Below, in pieces: positions 24,103 through 34,600 of a stretch of 64,000 nt of DNA. Location of the stretch: positions 124,001 through 188,000 of the forward strand of contig JBEBFY010000006.1 of NCBI GenBank assembly GCA_040081715.1, written 5' to 3'. The DNA comes from CANKJK01 sp040081715 (GTDB lineage Bacteria > Acidobacteriota > Vicinamibacteria > Vicinamibacterales > UBA2999). The notes under the pieces are model-generated. The model did not search any database, was not told where the DNA came from, and saw only the letters and a program-made list of their open reading frames with translations. The position numbers and the translations under genes were made by a program. The first letter of the stretch is position 1. Each line of letters begins with the position of its first letter.

Positions 24103-26860
24103 CGGTGCCACCCTGGTCCCGGTAGACCTTGACCGCGCACTTCTTGAAATCGGTCTGGCCCGAGATGGGACAGGCCGCATCGAGTGTGACCGCGTTGATC
24201 AGGACGCCTTCGTCGAACCACGGAACATAGACCAGCCCCGGCGGCGGCGTGTAGCGGCCCTCCGTCTCAACGCGCAAGCGCACGCGGCCCCGCCGGGACT
24301 CCACCCACGCCGCATCGTGTCTCGCCAGCTTTCGGTGCGATGCATCCTGCGGGTGCATGTACAGCAGCGCCGCGGGCATCGCCCGATGCAGTTCGGGCAC
24401 GCGCCTTGTCATCGTCCCCGAGTGCCAGTGTTCGAGCACCCGCCCCGTGCTGAGCCACAAATCCCACGTGCCATCCGGCACCTCGGGCGGCGCCGCATAC
24501 GGCCGGAAGAAGATCTTCGCCTTCCCCGCCACCGCCGTCAGGGGCCCAGGGGCCGGCGCCCGCATGTCGCCGCGCGGCAGCGTCTTCATGGCCGGTCCAT
24601 AGAAGTCGAATCCTGTGCCCGGGCGCACGTAGGGGTCGTGCGCCTCGTTGAATCGCCAACGGGTTTCCTGACCGTTCACCACCGGCCAGCGCAACCCCCG
24701 GACCCCTTCGGCCAGGTAACTGTCGAAGGGCGCGAGGTCGTGCCCATGGCCGCGTCCGAACGCGGCGTATTCCTCGAAGAGCGCCTTCTCCGGAAACCAG
24801 TCAGTGCCGAGGTGGCGGACGGTGTCGTTCCCGGCACCCGCGGCGATTGGATCCGGCCACGCGACTCTCCGGTTTGCGGGGGTCGCAAACAAAACGTCGT
24901 AGAGCGTGGCCGTCGGGGAGTACCCCAGGGCCCGCGCGGCGTCGACCACGTCGGGCAGCCGGCCTTCGGCAAAGCCCTTGGCGGACAGTCCCGGTACTGG
25001 CTGTGCCCCCCAGACCTCGGCCAGCGTGAAACGCTTGGAAAATTCGAGGGTCTGCCACAGATCCGGCCGCGCCTCTCCCGGTGCGTGGACCTGCTGCCGC
25101 CACAACTGCGTGCGGCGCTCCGTGTTGCCGTAGGCGCCCCACTTCTCGAAGATCATGGCCGATGGCAGGATCAGGTCCGCCACCTGGCACGACACGGAGG
25201 GATAGGCGTCCGACACGACGAGGAAGGTGTCGGCCCGGCGCGCCGCGTCGAGCCAGTGCGTGGCGTTGGCCGTCGACTGGAACGGGTTGGTGACCTGCAC
25301 CCAGAGCCACTTGAGCCGGCCGTCCTCGAGGTCACGCATCATCTGGGGGAGCGAACTGCCGGGCTTGGGATTGATGGCGCCATCCGGCAGCCGCCAGATC
25401 GTTTCGGCGCGCGCGCGATGGGCCGGATCGTTGACCACCATGTCGGCAGGCAGCCGGTGCGCGAACGTCCCGACCTCGCGCGTGGTGCCACAGGCCGAGG
25501 GCTGACCCGTCAGCGAGAAGGCGCTGTTGCCGGGCCTTGCGTACTTGCCCGTGAGCAGATGCACCATGTAGGCCTGCTCGTTGACCCATGTGCCGCGCGT
25601 GTGCTGGTTGAACCCCATCGTCCAGCACGACACGATATTTCGGGCCCGGTCCGCATACAGCGCAGCAAGGTTCGACAGCTTCCTCTGAAACTGCTCGATG
25701 GGCTCGTCGCGGTTGCCGCGCGCGAGGCGGGAGACGAAGTCCAGTGTGTAGGGCCGCACCGCCTCCCGGAACTGTTCCAGCGTGATCAGCCAGTGGTCGC
25801 CCGCGCGGCCGCGGCTGAGCTGGGCCACCGGCTCAGCCCCGCGGCCCCGGCCCTGCCCGATGGCTTCCTCGCGCGTGAGCGGCCGTTCCTGTTCGAGCCG
25901 GCGGATCTCGCGCTCGGCTGGCGTCATGGCGGCCTCGTCGCCGCGCATGCCGTAGCCGATGTCCGAGGGCCCAGCGGCAAACACGCAGTGCTGCCGGACG
26001 AACGGCCAGTCGACCGCGTCCGTGGCCAGGATCTCGCGCGCGATGTAGTTCCAGATCGCCAGGTCCGTCTGGGGCCGAATCACGATCTCGACGTCGGCCA
26101 GGGCCGAGGTGGGCGTGGTGAACGTGGTAAGCGCGACGACGCGGACCTTCGGGTTGGCAAGCCGCCGGTCCACGACACGGCCCCAGAGCATCGGATGCAT
26201 CTCGGCCATGTTCGCGCCCCAGGAGACCAGCGTGTCGCAGTGCTCGAGGTCGTCGTAGCAGCCGGCCGGCTCGTCGATCCCGAACGTCTGCATGAAGGCG
26301 GCAACAGCCGACGACATGCAGTGCAGTGCGTTCGGGTCGATGTTGTTGCTGCGCCAGCCCGCCTTGACGAGCTTGACGGCGGCGTAGCCCTCCTGGATCG
26401 TCCACTGGCCCGAACCCATGACGCCCACGCCGGTCGGGCCGAGTTCGCGATGGACGCGCCGGAACTGCGCCGCCATCTCGTCGAATGCCCGTGTCCACGA
26501 CACCGGAACAAAGGCACCCTGCTTGTCGAACCGGCCGTTGCGCATCCGCAGGAGCGGTGTCGTCAGCCTGTCGGCGCCGTAGAGGATCTTCGCGTTGGCG
26601 TAACCCTTGACGCAGAGCAGCCCGCGGTTGACCGGCGAGTCCGGATCCCCCTTGATGGCCACGACGCGGTTGCCCTCGGTGCCGATCTGAATGCCGCAGC
26701 CGGTGCCGCAGAAGCGGCACACCCCGCGATCCCAGTGCACCCCGGGGGTCGCCTGGTTCGCCAGGGCCGTCACAGCCGGCGGAACCGACAGACCGGCCGC
26801 CGCGCTGGCGGCTGCCGCGGCGCTGGCCCGTATGAAGTCCCGACGGTCGCAGGTGCTCAT
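24092..26860 (-). CDS. napA: periplasmic nitrate reductase catalytic subunit
   Basis: Reduces nitrate to nitrite with a bis-MGD molybdenum cofactor and one [4Fe-4S] cluster; 922 residues. A Tat signal (DRRDFIRAS) starts the protein. The cluster is held by Cys48, Cys51, Cys55 and Cys83 (CRFCGTGC ... LLCVKG). The molybdenum ligand is Cys181 in NALHCMSSAVAAF, followed by GIDEPAGCYDD, which matches NapA and not formate dehydrogenase. It is longer than typical NapA (~830), mainly through an Arg/Glu-rich insertion (residues ~310-345, with EREIRRLEQERPLTREEA). ATG 26860 overlaps the napD stop, so a longer start at 26920 is rejected. Confidence 0.93.
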   Translation of the reverse strand: MSTCDRRDFIRASAAAAASAAAGLSVPPAVTALANQATPGVHWDRGVCRFCGTGCGIQIGTEGNRVVAIKGDPDSPVNRGLLCVKGYANAKILYGADRLTTPLLRMRNGRFDKQGAFVPVSWTRAFDEMAAQFRRVHRELGPTGVGVMGSGQWTIQEGYAAVKLVKAGWRSNNIDPNALHCMSSAVAAFMQTFGIDEPAGCYDDLEHCDTLVSWGANMAEMHPMLWGRVVDRRLANPKVRVVALTTFTTPTSALADVEIVIRPQTDLAIWNYIAREILATDAVDWPFVRQHCVFAAGPSDIGYGMRGDEAAMTPAEREIRRLEQERPLTREEAIGQGRGRGAEPVAQLSRGRAGDHWLITLEQFREAVRPYTLDFVSRLARGNRDEPIEQFQRKLSNLAALYADRARNIVSCWTMGFNQHTRGTWVNEQAYMVHLLTGKYARPGNSAFSLTGQPSACGTTREVGTFAHRLPADMVVNDPAHRARAETIWRLPDGAINPKPGSSLPQMMRDLEDGRLKWLWVQVTNPFQSTANATHWLDAARRADTFLVVSDAYPSVSCQVADLILPSAMIFEKWGAYGNTERRTQLWRQQVHAPGEARPDLWQTLEFSKRFTLAEVWGAQPVPGLSAKGFAEGRLPDVVDAARALGYSPTATLYDVLFATPANRRVAWPDPIAAGAGNDTVRHLGTDWFPEKALFEEYAAFGRGHGHDLAPFDSYLAEGVRGLRWPVVNGQETRWRFNEAHDPYVRPGTGFDFYGPAMKTLPRGDMRAPAPGPLTAVAGKAKIFFRPYAAPPEVPDGTWDLWLSTGRVLEHWHSGTMTRRVPELHRAMPAALLYMHPQDASHRKLARHDAAWVESRRGRVRLRVETEGRYTPPPGLVYVPWFDEGVLINAVTLDAACPISGQTDFKKCAVKVYRDQGGTGVA

Positions 26861-27111
26861 GAATCGATGTGGTGGCAGGCGAGGCTCACGGTGCGCACCC
26901 CGGGGAGGGCGGATAGCCACGCGAAGCCCGCCTCTTGTTCATCCACGGAGCCGGTTTCCAGCGTGACGGCCATGCGACCGGTGGAGACGTCTCGGGCACA
27001 CACCACGAACCCCGGCTGAGCGGACACCAGGTTCTCAACGCGTTCAACATCGGCCGGGGCCGCGTTCACGACAAGCCCGGCGACGTGCAGATCCGGTGGA
27101 CTGGGAGTCAT
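26857..27111 (-). CDS. napD: nitrate reductase maturation chaperone
   Basis: Small cytoplasmic chaperone (84 residues) that binds the Tat signal of NapA before export. The N-terminal strand HVAGLVVNAAP and the ferredoxin-like beta-alpha-beta pattern with VERVENLVSAQPG fit the family. Its TGA overlaps the napA ATG. I chose ATG 27111 because it begins with the conserved strand. The order napD-napA-napB with no napE, napF or napC is a reduced form of the operon. Confidence 0.8.
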   Translation of the reverse strand: MTPSPPDLHVAGLVVNAAPADVERVENLVSAQPGFVVCARDVSTGRMAVTLETGSVDEQEAGFAWLSALPGVRTVSLACHHIDS

Positions 27112-27416
27112 ACGGACTGGCTGGCCCTCACGCACGCAAGGCTGCAAGCAGTCTGCCAATCGCCAGCAGTGCTGTGTGCCCGGTGGCGGCTGGCTGGTCT
27201 GGCCCTCCGGACTTAGGCGCCATGGCAAGATCAGCGCGTCCGCTGAGAATCACGCGCGCGCCTGGATGAGGCCCGGATCCAGGCCGGTGCGGGCAGGGCG
27301 CCCGCCACGACGGCCGATGAGGATCTCGTGCACGGCAAGTGAGATACCATTCGCCCCGAATCGCCGCGTGCCCAGCCTGCGTGGACTCGATCGCGGCACG
27401 AGGAGATCGAATTCCT
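27112..27416. other. divergent intergenic region between nap operon and haem-propeller gene
   Basis: 305 bases separating the leftward nap operon from the rightward 27417 gene; promoters for both must lie here. I see no convincing FNR or NarL box, tRNA or hairpin terminator. A 31-codon leftward frame (27128-27223) is present but resembles no family I know. GAGGAG at 27400-27405 can serve as ribosome-binding site for ATG 27417. Confidence 0.5.
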
Positions 27417-29120
27417 ATGAAACGAAGCCTCTTGTTCGCCGCGATCGTCGGACTCGGCCTGACCGCGTTGTTCCGGGCCGGCAGTGATGCCGCCCTTGCC
27501 CAGGGCTCAGTTGCCCTGAGCGGCGTGGTGACCTCTCAGGAAGAGGGCAAGATGGAGGGCGTGGTCGTCAACGCCCGGCGCGAGGGCGGCAATGCCACCG
27601 TGTCCGTGGTGAGCGACGCCCAGGGGAAATACAGCTTCCCGCAGACGCACCTGCAGGCCGGCAAGTACACCGTCACCATCCGTGCGGTCGGCTTTGATCT
27701 GGCCGGCCCGGCGGCCGCAGAAGTGGCGGCCGGCAAGTCGGCTACGGCCGATCTCAAACTCGTGAAGGCGAAGAACGTGGCGACACAGCTCTCATCCGCC
27801 GAGTGGATGATGAGCGTCACCGGCAGTGAGGAGGAGAAGGCCAACTTCACCTACGTGACGATGGGCTGCAACTACTGCCACTCCATGGGCCGCATCTTCA
27901 ACTCCAAGCACACCGTGCAGACGCTGCTGCCCGCGATGGAGCGCATGGCGGAGTACTACGCGGACGGCACGGCCAAGAGCAACGACAACCGCCGTGGCCG
28001 CGCGGCCCTGGTGCAGGAGCCCGGCCGCATCAAGATGATGCACAACACACCGACCTGGCCCACCTCGGAGAACCAGCGGCAGTGGGTGGCCGAGTTCGTC
28101 GAGCGCAACGACCTGAGCGGCGGGAAGACGGCCCATGCCTTTCCGCTGAAGACGCTGGCTCGGCCGAAGGGCAAGGCCACGCGCGTCATCATCACCGAGT
28201 ACGACATGCCGACGGCCGGCACGGTGGCGCACGACATGGACATCGACTCGAAGGGCATCGTCTGGTACACGGACGAAAGCGACCAGCTCCTCGGCCGGTT
28301 CGATCCGAAGACGGCCACCTTCACCGAGATTCGGGAGCCCGTGCTGCCGGCCATTGACAAGGGTCAGTTGCGCGGGACGCGCGATGTGGTCGTCGACAAG
28401 GCCGACAAGGTGTGGTTTCCGATTCGCACGCCCGGCAACGAGACCAAGATGTCGCGCTACGACCCGGTGACCAACAAGCTCGATATCGTGGAGGGCTCCG
28501 GCGGACAGTTCGTCGGCATGGGTGGCGACGGCTTCATCTGGGCCGGCGGCACGCGGATCGATCCCAGGACCGCCGTCGTCGAGGGCCGCTACACGTATCA
28601 GGGCAACGCGGTCATTCCCCAGGGCGTGCAGGTGGGCGGATATCACAACCACTACGACTCGAAGGGCAACATGTGGGTGGCCAGCCAGAGCGGTAAGGGC
28701 GGCATTATCGGCGTGGACATCAAGACCAAGGCCGTGACGTTCAAGCCGGTGCCGGGGCTCCGCGCCCGCCGCGGCAAGATCGACCACAAGACGGACCGCC
28801 TCTATTTTGGCGAGTACTGGGTGGACAAGGCCGGCGTGTACGACATCCGCGCCGATAAGCTCCAGCGGTGGGACCTCGGCAAGTACTACACGCCGTACAC
28901 CGCGTCCACCGCCGACGCGAAGGGCCGTTTCTACGTGCCGTCCAACGGCGCCGAGCGGTTCATCCGCATTGACCCGAACACGAACGAGATCGTGGAGTAC
29001 CTCTGGCCGACCGAGTTCGACACGAAGAAGATCGCCATGGACCCGACCACCAGCAACACGGTGATCTGGATGGCGAACAAGCGGACGGCCAGGATTTCCA
29101 AGGTCGAGCCGCTCGACTAG
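27417..29120 (+). CDS. exported haem-c protein with carboxypeptidase-regulatory and Vgb-like propeller domains
   Basis: A 567-residue exported protein with three parts. After the signal peptide (SLLFAAIVGLGLTALFRAG) comes a carboxypeptidase-regulatory beta-sandwich (residues ~30-110, ALSGVVTSQEEGKMEGVVV). Then a short cytochrome-like segment has one haem-c site, CNYCHSMGRIF. The C-terminal ~370 residues are a streptogramin-lyase (Vgb)-type beta-propeller with repeats such as DMDIDSKGIVWYTDE and PSNGAERFIRIDPNT. Only 12 bases separate it from a PQQ dehydrogenase gene, so it may be that enzyme's electron acceptor or a partner sensor. Antibiotic inactivation is not implied; most Vgb-like propellers have other roles. 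Confidence 0.82.
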   Translation: MKRSLLFAAIVGLGLTALFRAGSDAALAQGSVALSGVVTSQEEGKMEGVVVNARREGGNATVSVVSDAQGKYSFPQTHLQAGKYTVTIRAVGFDLAGPAAAEVAAGKSATADLKLVKAKNVATQLSSAEWMMSVTGSEEEKANFTYVTMGCNYCHSMGRIFNSKHTVQTLLPAMERMAEYYADGTAKSNDNRRGRAALVQEPGRIKMMHNTPTWPTSENQRQWVAEFVERNDLSGGKTAHAFPLKTLARPKGKATRVIITEYDMPTAGTVAHDMDIDSKGIVWYTDESDQLLGRFDPKTATFTEIREPVLPAIDKGQLRGTRDVVVDKADKVWFPIRTPGNETKMSRYDPVTNKLDIVEGSGGQFVGMGGDGFIWAGGTRIDPRTAVVEGRYTYQGNAVIPQGVQVGGYHNHYDSKGNMWVASQSGKGGIIGVDIKTKAVTFKPVPGLRARRGKIDHKTDRLYFGEYWVDKAGVYDIRADKLQRWDLGKYYTPYTASTADAKGRFYVPSNGAERFIRIDPNTNEIVEYLWPTEFDTKKIAMDPTTSNTVIWMANKRTARISKVEPLD

Positions 29121-29132
29121 GACAGGGGCGTC

Positions 29133-30971
29133 ATGAGAAGAGCCTGTGCTGTCGGGTTGTGTGCGCTGACCGTCGCGTGGACTTTCGGTGATGTGGCGGC
29201 GCAGCAGGGGGCCACGCCGTACACCGCGTCCGTGGATCGCCAGGCGGATCAACCGAAAGTCAATGCCGCGACGTCCACGAACTGGTCGGACCACAACGCC
29301 GACCTCGCCAACACGCGGTACTCGCCGCTCAACCAGATCACGCCGGCCAACGCCGGCAAGCTCGGCGTGAAGTGGTCGTTCGAACTGCCGAAGGGCGACT
29401 CGATTGCGGAGCAAACGCCGCTCGTGATCGACGGTGTCATGTACTTCAACTCCGGGTCGAAGCTGTATGCGCTCGACGCCGTCACGGGCAGGAAGGTGTG
29501 GACGTTCCAGATGCAGCCGGCCTTCGGCGGCGGCAAGCGGGGACCGGGCTTCGGCGAGGGGAACATCTACGCGATGGGGCCTGCGGAGGTCTACGCCGTT
29601 GATGCGAAGGCGGGCAAGCTCGTCGAGGCGTTCGGGGAGAAGGGCGTCCTGCGCATCATCAACAAGGCGCTGGAGTTCAAGTATCCGGGGAAGTACCCGG
29701 CTGATCTGGATCCGCGGAGCCTGGGTTACGGCGTGGCGTCGACGCCCAAGTATCACAACGGGACGATCTACGTCGGCACGTCGGACTCGGACAGCCTGAT
29801 TGTTGGCGGCCTGCTCATCGCTGCGGATGCTCGAACCGGCGCGATCAAGTGGGTGTTCAACACCGTGCCGCAGGGGCCCGGAGACGACGGTTGGGAACTG
29901 ACCAAGGACACGTGGTCGGCGAATCACCCGCGTCATGGCGGCGGCGTGTGGACGCAGCCGGCGATCGACCCCGCCCTCGGGATGATCTACTTCAATGTAG
30001 CGAACCCCGCGCCGGACTATGACGGGTCCGCACGCCTTGGCGTGAACCTCTTCACCAACTCGATGGTGGCGCTGGACCTGGCCACCGGGAAGCTCAAGTG
30101 GCACTTCCAGACCATCCACCACGATATCTGGGACAAGGACCAGATCGCGGGTCCGACGCTGTTCGACGTCTCGGTGAACGGCCGGACGATCAGGGGCATC
30201 GGGTCGGCCGGGAAGGTCTGCTACGCCTATCTCCTGAACCGCGACACCGGCACGCCGATCAATCCCATCGTGGAAACGCCGGTGCCGACTACGACCGACG
30301 TGCCGGGAGAGCGGCCGTGGCCGACGCAGCCGATTCCGTACACCGCACGGAACATTCCGCAGCAGCCCTACTGCGCCACGTATCCGCGCGTCGACGACCC
30401 GGAACTCGCCAAGCAGGTGCGGCCGCTGTTTCATCCCTACCTGGCCAACGAGATGGTGATCACCTCTCCGGGACAGGATGGTGGCTCTGACTATGGCGGC
30501 CCCGCGTTCAGTCCGCGCACCGGACTCTTCTACGTGAGTGGCAAGAACGACGCGGTGGCGAACAGAGTGAAGCCGGTCGGCGGCACATTGAAGCCCGGCC
30601 CCCGCTCCCCCGGACACTTCGAGAACCTGGCCGAAACCGGAAAGCACGGCATGAAGTGGAATCAGGCGGTGGCCGCCTACGAGCCGGTCACCGGCAATCT
30701 CGTGTGGTACTCCGAGTTCCCCGGATGGACGAACGCCGCGTTGTTCGTCACGGCAGGCGATCTGGTCTTCCATGGGGCCGGCGGCACGGGAGACTTTTTC
30801 GCCTGGGATGCCCGGACGGGGAAGGAAGTCTTCAGGTACCCCGGCACGTTCGGTCCAGCAGATGGCATCCGCACAGGGATCCTCGCCACGCCGATGAGCT
30901 ACAGCGTGAACGGGAAGCAGTTCGTGTCGGTCGTCGCCCGCAGCACGGTGCTGACGTTCGCCCTGCCGTAG
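29133..30971 (+). CDS. PQQ-dependent quinoprotein dehydrogenase
   Basis: Exported eight-bladed quinoprotein of the glucose/alcohol dehydrogenase type, 612 residues. The signal peptide ends near DVAAQQG. PQQ propeller blades are clear: DLANTRYSPLNQIT, LYALDAVTGRKVWTF, IAADARTGAIKWVF, ALDLATGKLKWHFQ with HHDIWD, and FFAWDARTGKEVFR. It lacks a CxxCH site, so it has no built-in cytochrome; the haem protein immediately upstream could be the acceptor. The substrate (sugar or alcohol) cannot be deduced. No PQQ biosynthesis genes lie in the window. Confidence 0.9.
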   Translation: MRRACAVGLCALTVAWTFGDVAAQQGATPYTASVDRQADQPKVNAATSTNWSDHNADLANTRYSPLNQITPANAGKLGVKWSFELPKGDSIAEQTPLVIDGVMYFNSGSKLYALDAVTGRKVWTFQMQPAFGGGKRGPGFGEGNIYAMGPAEVYAVDAKAGKLVEAFGEKGVLRIINKALEFKYPGKYPADLDPRSLGYGVASTPKYHNGTIYVGTSDSDSLIVGGLLIAADARTGAIKWVFNTVPQGPGDDGWELTKDTWSANHPRHGGGVWTQPAIDPALGMIYFNVANPAPDYDGSARLGVNLFTNSMVALDLATGKLKWHFQTIHHDIWDKDQIAGPTLFDVSVNGRTIRGIGSAGKVCYAYLLNRDTGTPINPIVETPVPTTTDVPGERPWPTQPIPYTARNIPQQPYCATYPRVDDPELAKQVRPLFHPYLANEMVITSPGQDGGSDYGGPAFSPRTGLFYVSGKNDAVANRVKPVGGTLKPGPRSPGHFENLAETGKHGMKWNQAVAAYEPVTGNLVWYSEFPGWTNAALFVTAGDLVFHGAGGTGDFFAWDARTGKEVFRYPGTFGPADGIRTGILATPMSYSVNGKQFVSVVARSTVLTFALP

Positions 30972-30998
30972 GCGTCCTGGCTGGAGTAGCCTTCCTGC

Positions 30999-31484
30999 AT
31001 GTCAGTACTTCCTCTGCTTGTCCTGGGCGTGCTCCTCACGCCGCACGCAACCCTCGGGGCCCAGCAGAGTGTCGCGGCACCGGCGCCCGGCGGGACGCGC
31101 AGTGGCCGGCTCTTCATTACGACGCTGAACGTTCGGGACCTGGGCACTGCCCTGCGGTTCTTTACCGAGGGCCTCGGCATGCGCGAGCAGGGGCGCCACG
31201 TTCCGGGGAAAGGCGTTGTCGAAGTGTCGCTCGGGTACAGCGATGAGCCGGCTCGCGCCGGTCTCATGCTCCTGCACAGGGAAGAGCGCACCACGCCCTA
31301 CGAGCGCGGCGAATGGGGCAAGGTCATCCTGGAGGTCAAGGATCTGCGAGCCACGGCCGACAACGTCGTGCGAGCCGGCGGAAAGATCGTCCGGCCCCCA
31401 CGGGAGGTGGCGTCGGCGCCCGTGCTCAACGCGATTGTCGAGGATCCCGACGGTCACACGTTCGAGCTCGTTCAGTTCAAGTAG
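30999..31484 (+). CDS. VOC family protein with signal peptide
   Basis: Vicinal-oxygen-chelate (glyoxalase/bleomycin-resistance) fold protein of 161 residues. The N-terminus is a signal peptide (LPLLVLGVLLTPHATLGAQQ), unusual for a family that is mostly cytoplasmic. The VOC module begins at LFITTLNVRDLGTALRFFTE and ends with VEDPDGHTFELVQF, where the last Glu would be a metal ligand. It follows the PQQ dehydrogenase by 27 bases and is probably in the same transcript. The reaction is unknown. Confidence 0.85.
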   Translation: MSVLPLLVLGVLLTPHATLGAQQSVAAPAPGGTRSGRLFITTLNVRDLGTALRFFTEGLGMREQGRHVPGKGVVEVSLGYSDEPARAGLMLLHREERTTPYERGEWGKVILEVKDLRATADNVVRAGGKIVRPPREVASAPVLNAIVEDPDGHTFELVQFK

Positions 31485-31519
31485 AACCGCGTCTGCGAAC
31501 TCTGCTCGAACCGTCAGAT

Positions 31520-31558
31520 TTGCACCCGATGGTACCAAGCTCTACCAATATTTTGGTA
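31520..31558 (+). promoter_or_regulatory. candidate promoter with palindromic operator, copy A
   Basis: A perfect palindrome TACCAA-TATT-TTGGTA occupies 31543-31558. Its left half coincides with the -10 position of a possible promoter: TTGCAC at 31520-31525, a 17-base spacer, then TACCAAT. Binding there would block RNA polymerase. The same element, 14 of 16 bases identical, occurs at 46863-46878, and in both places CGTGCTA follows 19-20 bases later. The TonB receptor start is 50 bases downstream. Confidence 0.55.
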
Positions 31559-31608
31559 TGAGCCGACTTCGAAGACAACGTGCTACCCTCCGGCCCCACG
31601 GAGGGGAC

Positions 31609-34600
31609 ATGAGTCGAACTCGCTTGATAGCTTGCACGCTTGCTGTTGTTGGATTGCTTCTTTCGCTGCCCAGCGTGGTGGCGGCGCAGTCGGTGTCGGC
31701 AGGGACCATTGCCGGAACGATCAAGGACACGACAGGCGGTGTCCTGCCTGGGGTCACCGTTGAAGCCTCCAGCCCTGTGCTCATCGAGAAGGCCCGCTCG
31801 GCCGTCACTGATTCCCAGGGCAACTACAGGATTCTGGACCTCCGGCCTGGCCCCTACACCGTCACATTCACTCTTCCGGGATTCTCCACCGTCAGGCGCG
31901 AGGGACTTGAGCTCGCCACAGGCTTTACGGCAAACGTGAGCGCCGAAATGAAGGTGGGCGCCATGGAAGAGACCGTCACGGTCACGGGCTCGAGTCCCGT
32001 CGTCGATGTGCAGAACGTGCGCTTTCAGCAGGTGCTGTCGCGTGATGTCTGGGACTCACTGCCGACTGGCAAGACGCTGTCGGGGTACGTGCAGCTGACC
32101 CTCGGTGCGACGATGGGCGCGTCCGGTCAGGACGTCGGCGGGTTGAAGGGTGACAAGGCGGGCGGCGGTGCCAGCTTCAGCTACCACGGCGCCGGTCAGA
32201 ACGACCAGTCCATCGTGGTGGACGGCATGGCTGTCAACGCGCAGACCACGGGCGGAGGCCCATGGACGCGCACGACCGTGAACAACGACCGTGCATTCGA
32301 GGAAACGACGATCGGCAGCGGCATCTCGGCCGAGCAGGAGAACGCCGGCATTCTGATCAATATGATTCCCCGGGAAGGCGGCAACTCCATCTCGGGCACC
32401 TTTGCCCTCAACGGGAGCGGGTCACGTTTCCAGAGCGACAACCTCACCCCGGAACTGGTGGCGCGCGGCGTGCCTGTGCAGGGCAAGGTAGTAAAGCTGT
32501 ACGACGCCGGCGGCGGCTTCGGGGGCAAGATCAAGCGGGATCGCCTGTGGTTCTATGCGTCGGACCGGTGGTGGAATGCCGCGACGGTCGTGCCTGGGAG
32601 CTTCTTCAACGCCACGCCTCAGCCTGCATTCGGCCTCCTGCCCATTTACACGCCCGATGTGAGCAGGCCCGCTGTCAATGCGGCGCCGAACCATAACGAC
32701 AACCTCCGCCTGACCTGGCAGGTGAACGACGCGCACAAGATTTCGTCGTTCATTGAGTTCCAGTCTGCCTGTAACTGCTACTACTCGGCCTCTGCTACAC
32801 GCGCGCCTGAAGCCGGCCAAAATCTCACTGCGCCGTATGGGTCCAAGAACATCGTGCAGGTGAACTGGAACTACGTGCGGGGAACCAAGCTGCTCTTCAG
32901 CGCCGGGAACTCCTCGTTCTTCAGTGCAGGCAGGGCTGAGGGCTTACGCCCAGCCGAAACGCCCGTGACCGCGATCCCGATGATCGACTTGAACACAGGG
33001 TTTGCCTGGAACGCCAAGGGAGACGACCCGTTCCCGGCAGGGACGTGCTGCACGCCGTATGCGGATGGCGAGATCCTGGGCTACACGAACTACCACGATC
33101 AGAAGTACACGATGACGTACAGCACGGGTTCCCATACGTTCAAGGTGGGTGGGCGAACCTGGCTGAACACGGGACGTCCTGGGACGAGTTCGTACAACAA
33201 CACGCCGTTCGGGCCGGTGCTGATCTCGGTTCGCGGCGGGGTGAACGGCGTTGCGCCGGTCCCTGCGGCGATCCTGCTGCTCGTCGACCCGCAAGGGCCG
33301 GCAACCGGGACCAAGAACAGCGGCGGCAGTGACGTCCTCACGACAGCGCTCTACGCGCAGGAGCACTGGACCCTCAACAGGCTGACCTTGAACCTTGGCG
33401 TCCGCTACGACGGGATGCGTGGCCGGTACAACGCCTATACCACCGCGGCGAACAACTACCAGGCGTCGTTCGACTTTCCGGAGGTCAAGAATTCGCCCAA
33501 CTGGAATGACATCGCGCCGCGTCTGGGTGCCGCGTACGACCTGTTCGGCAACGGCAAGACGGCGATCAAGGCTTCATGGGGCCGATTCATCGTCCACCAG
33601 ACGGGCGCCGGGTCCTCGCCCTCGGGATCGCTCGGCTACGGCGGGGGCACGCGTGCCTGGAACGACGCCAATCGGAACTTCGCCCCTGACTGCGATCTGA
33701 AGAACCCCCTGGCCAACGGCGAGTGCGGGCAACTCCCCAACGTCAACCGGGGCGTGCCAACTCGCCAGTCGACGTTCTTCGACTCCAAGTACCTCGAGGG
33801 ATGGGGGGTGCGGCCGTACCTCTGGAACTCGAGCGTGCAGGTCCAGCACGAGGTGCTCCCCGGTTTCGGCGTCAACATCGGATACTTCCGGACGACCAAC
33901 GGGAACATCACGGTGACGGACAATCGCGCGGTCACCCCGGCCGACTATACGCAGTACTGCGTGCCGGCACCCACGGACGCGGGTCTTGGTTCGGTCAGCG
34001 GCAGCACGCTCTGCGGTCTGCAGGACCTGAATCCATCGAAATTCGGGCAGGTCGACAATCTGGTGACGCTGGCGTCAGAACTCGGCGTGAAGCCAGTGAA
34101 TAGTTTCAATGGCGTTGACGTGGGCATCAATGCGCGGTTCGGCAAGGGCGGGTCGCTCTCCGGCGGCATCAGCACCGGCAGGGCGGAGATCAACAACTGC
34201 TTCACCATCGACGCACCGCACCGGCCGGAGTACTGCAATAACGTCACGGATTGGATGGCCGGGACGCAGGTCAAGCTCCTTGGCAACTACCCCCTTCCGT
34301 GGTGGGGTCTGCAGGTGAGTGCCACCTACCAGAACATTCAGGGTCCCGCCATTGCCGCGAATCGCGCCTACCGGAGCGCGGAAATTGCGCCGTCCCTCGG
34401 GCGAAACCTGTCGGCTGGCGCCGCGGCGAACGTATCCATCGCGCTGCTGCAGCCGAATGCGATCTGGGCGCCGCGCTTCAACCAGATTGACTTTCGTATG
34501 ACCAAGATCATCACGGTCGGGAAGCTGCGCACGATGGGACAGTTCGACCTCTATAACCTGGGTAATTCAAGTGCCATTCTCGGCGTCAACAATACGTATG

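Noticed and set aside
24011..27019. A 1002-codon open frame antisense to napA
   Set aside because: NapA on the other strand has all cofactor ligands; the antisense product has no recognisable fold.
27128..27223. A 31-codon leftward frame upstream of napD with a hydrophobic, protein-like end
   Set aside because: No ribosome-binding site, no family match, and it lies where promoters of two divergent operons are needed; in GC-rich DNA such short frames are common.
27792..30773. A 993-codon open frame antisense to the haem-propeller and PQQ dehydrogenase genes
   Set aside because: Its translation is His/Arg/Val-rich without domains, while the sense strand has clear PQQ and Vgb motifs; it is a GC-codon artefact.
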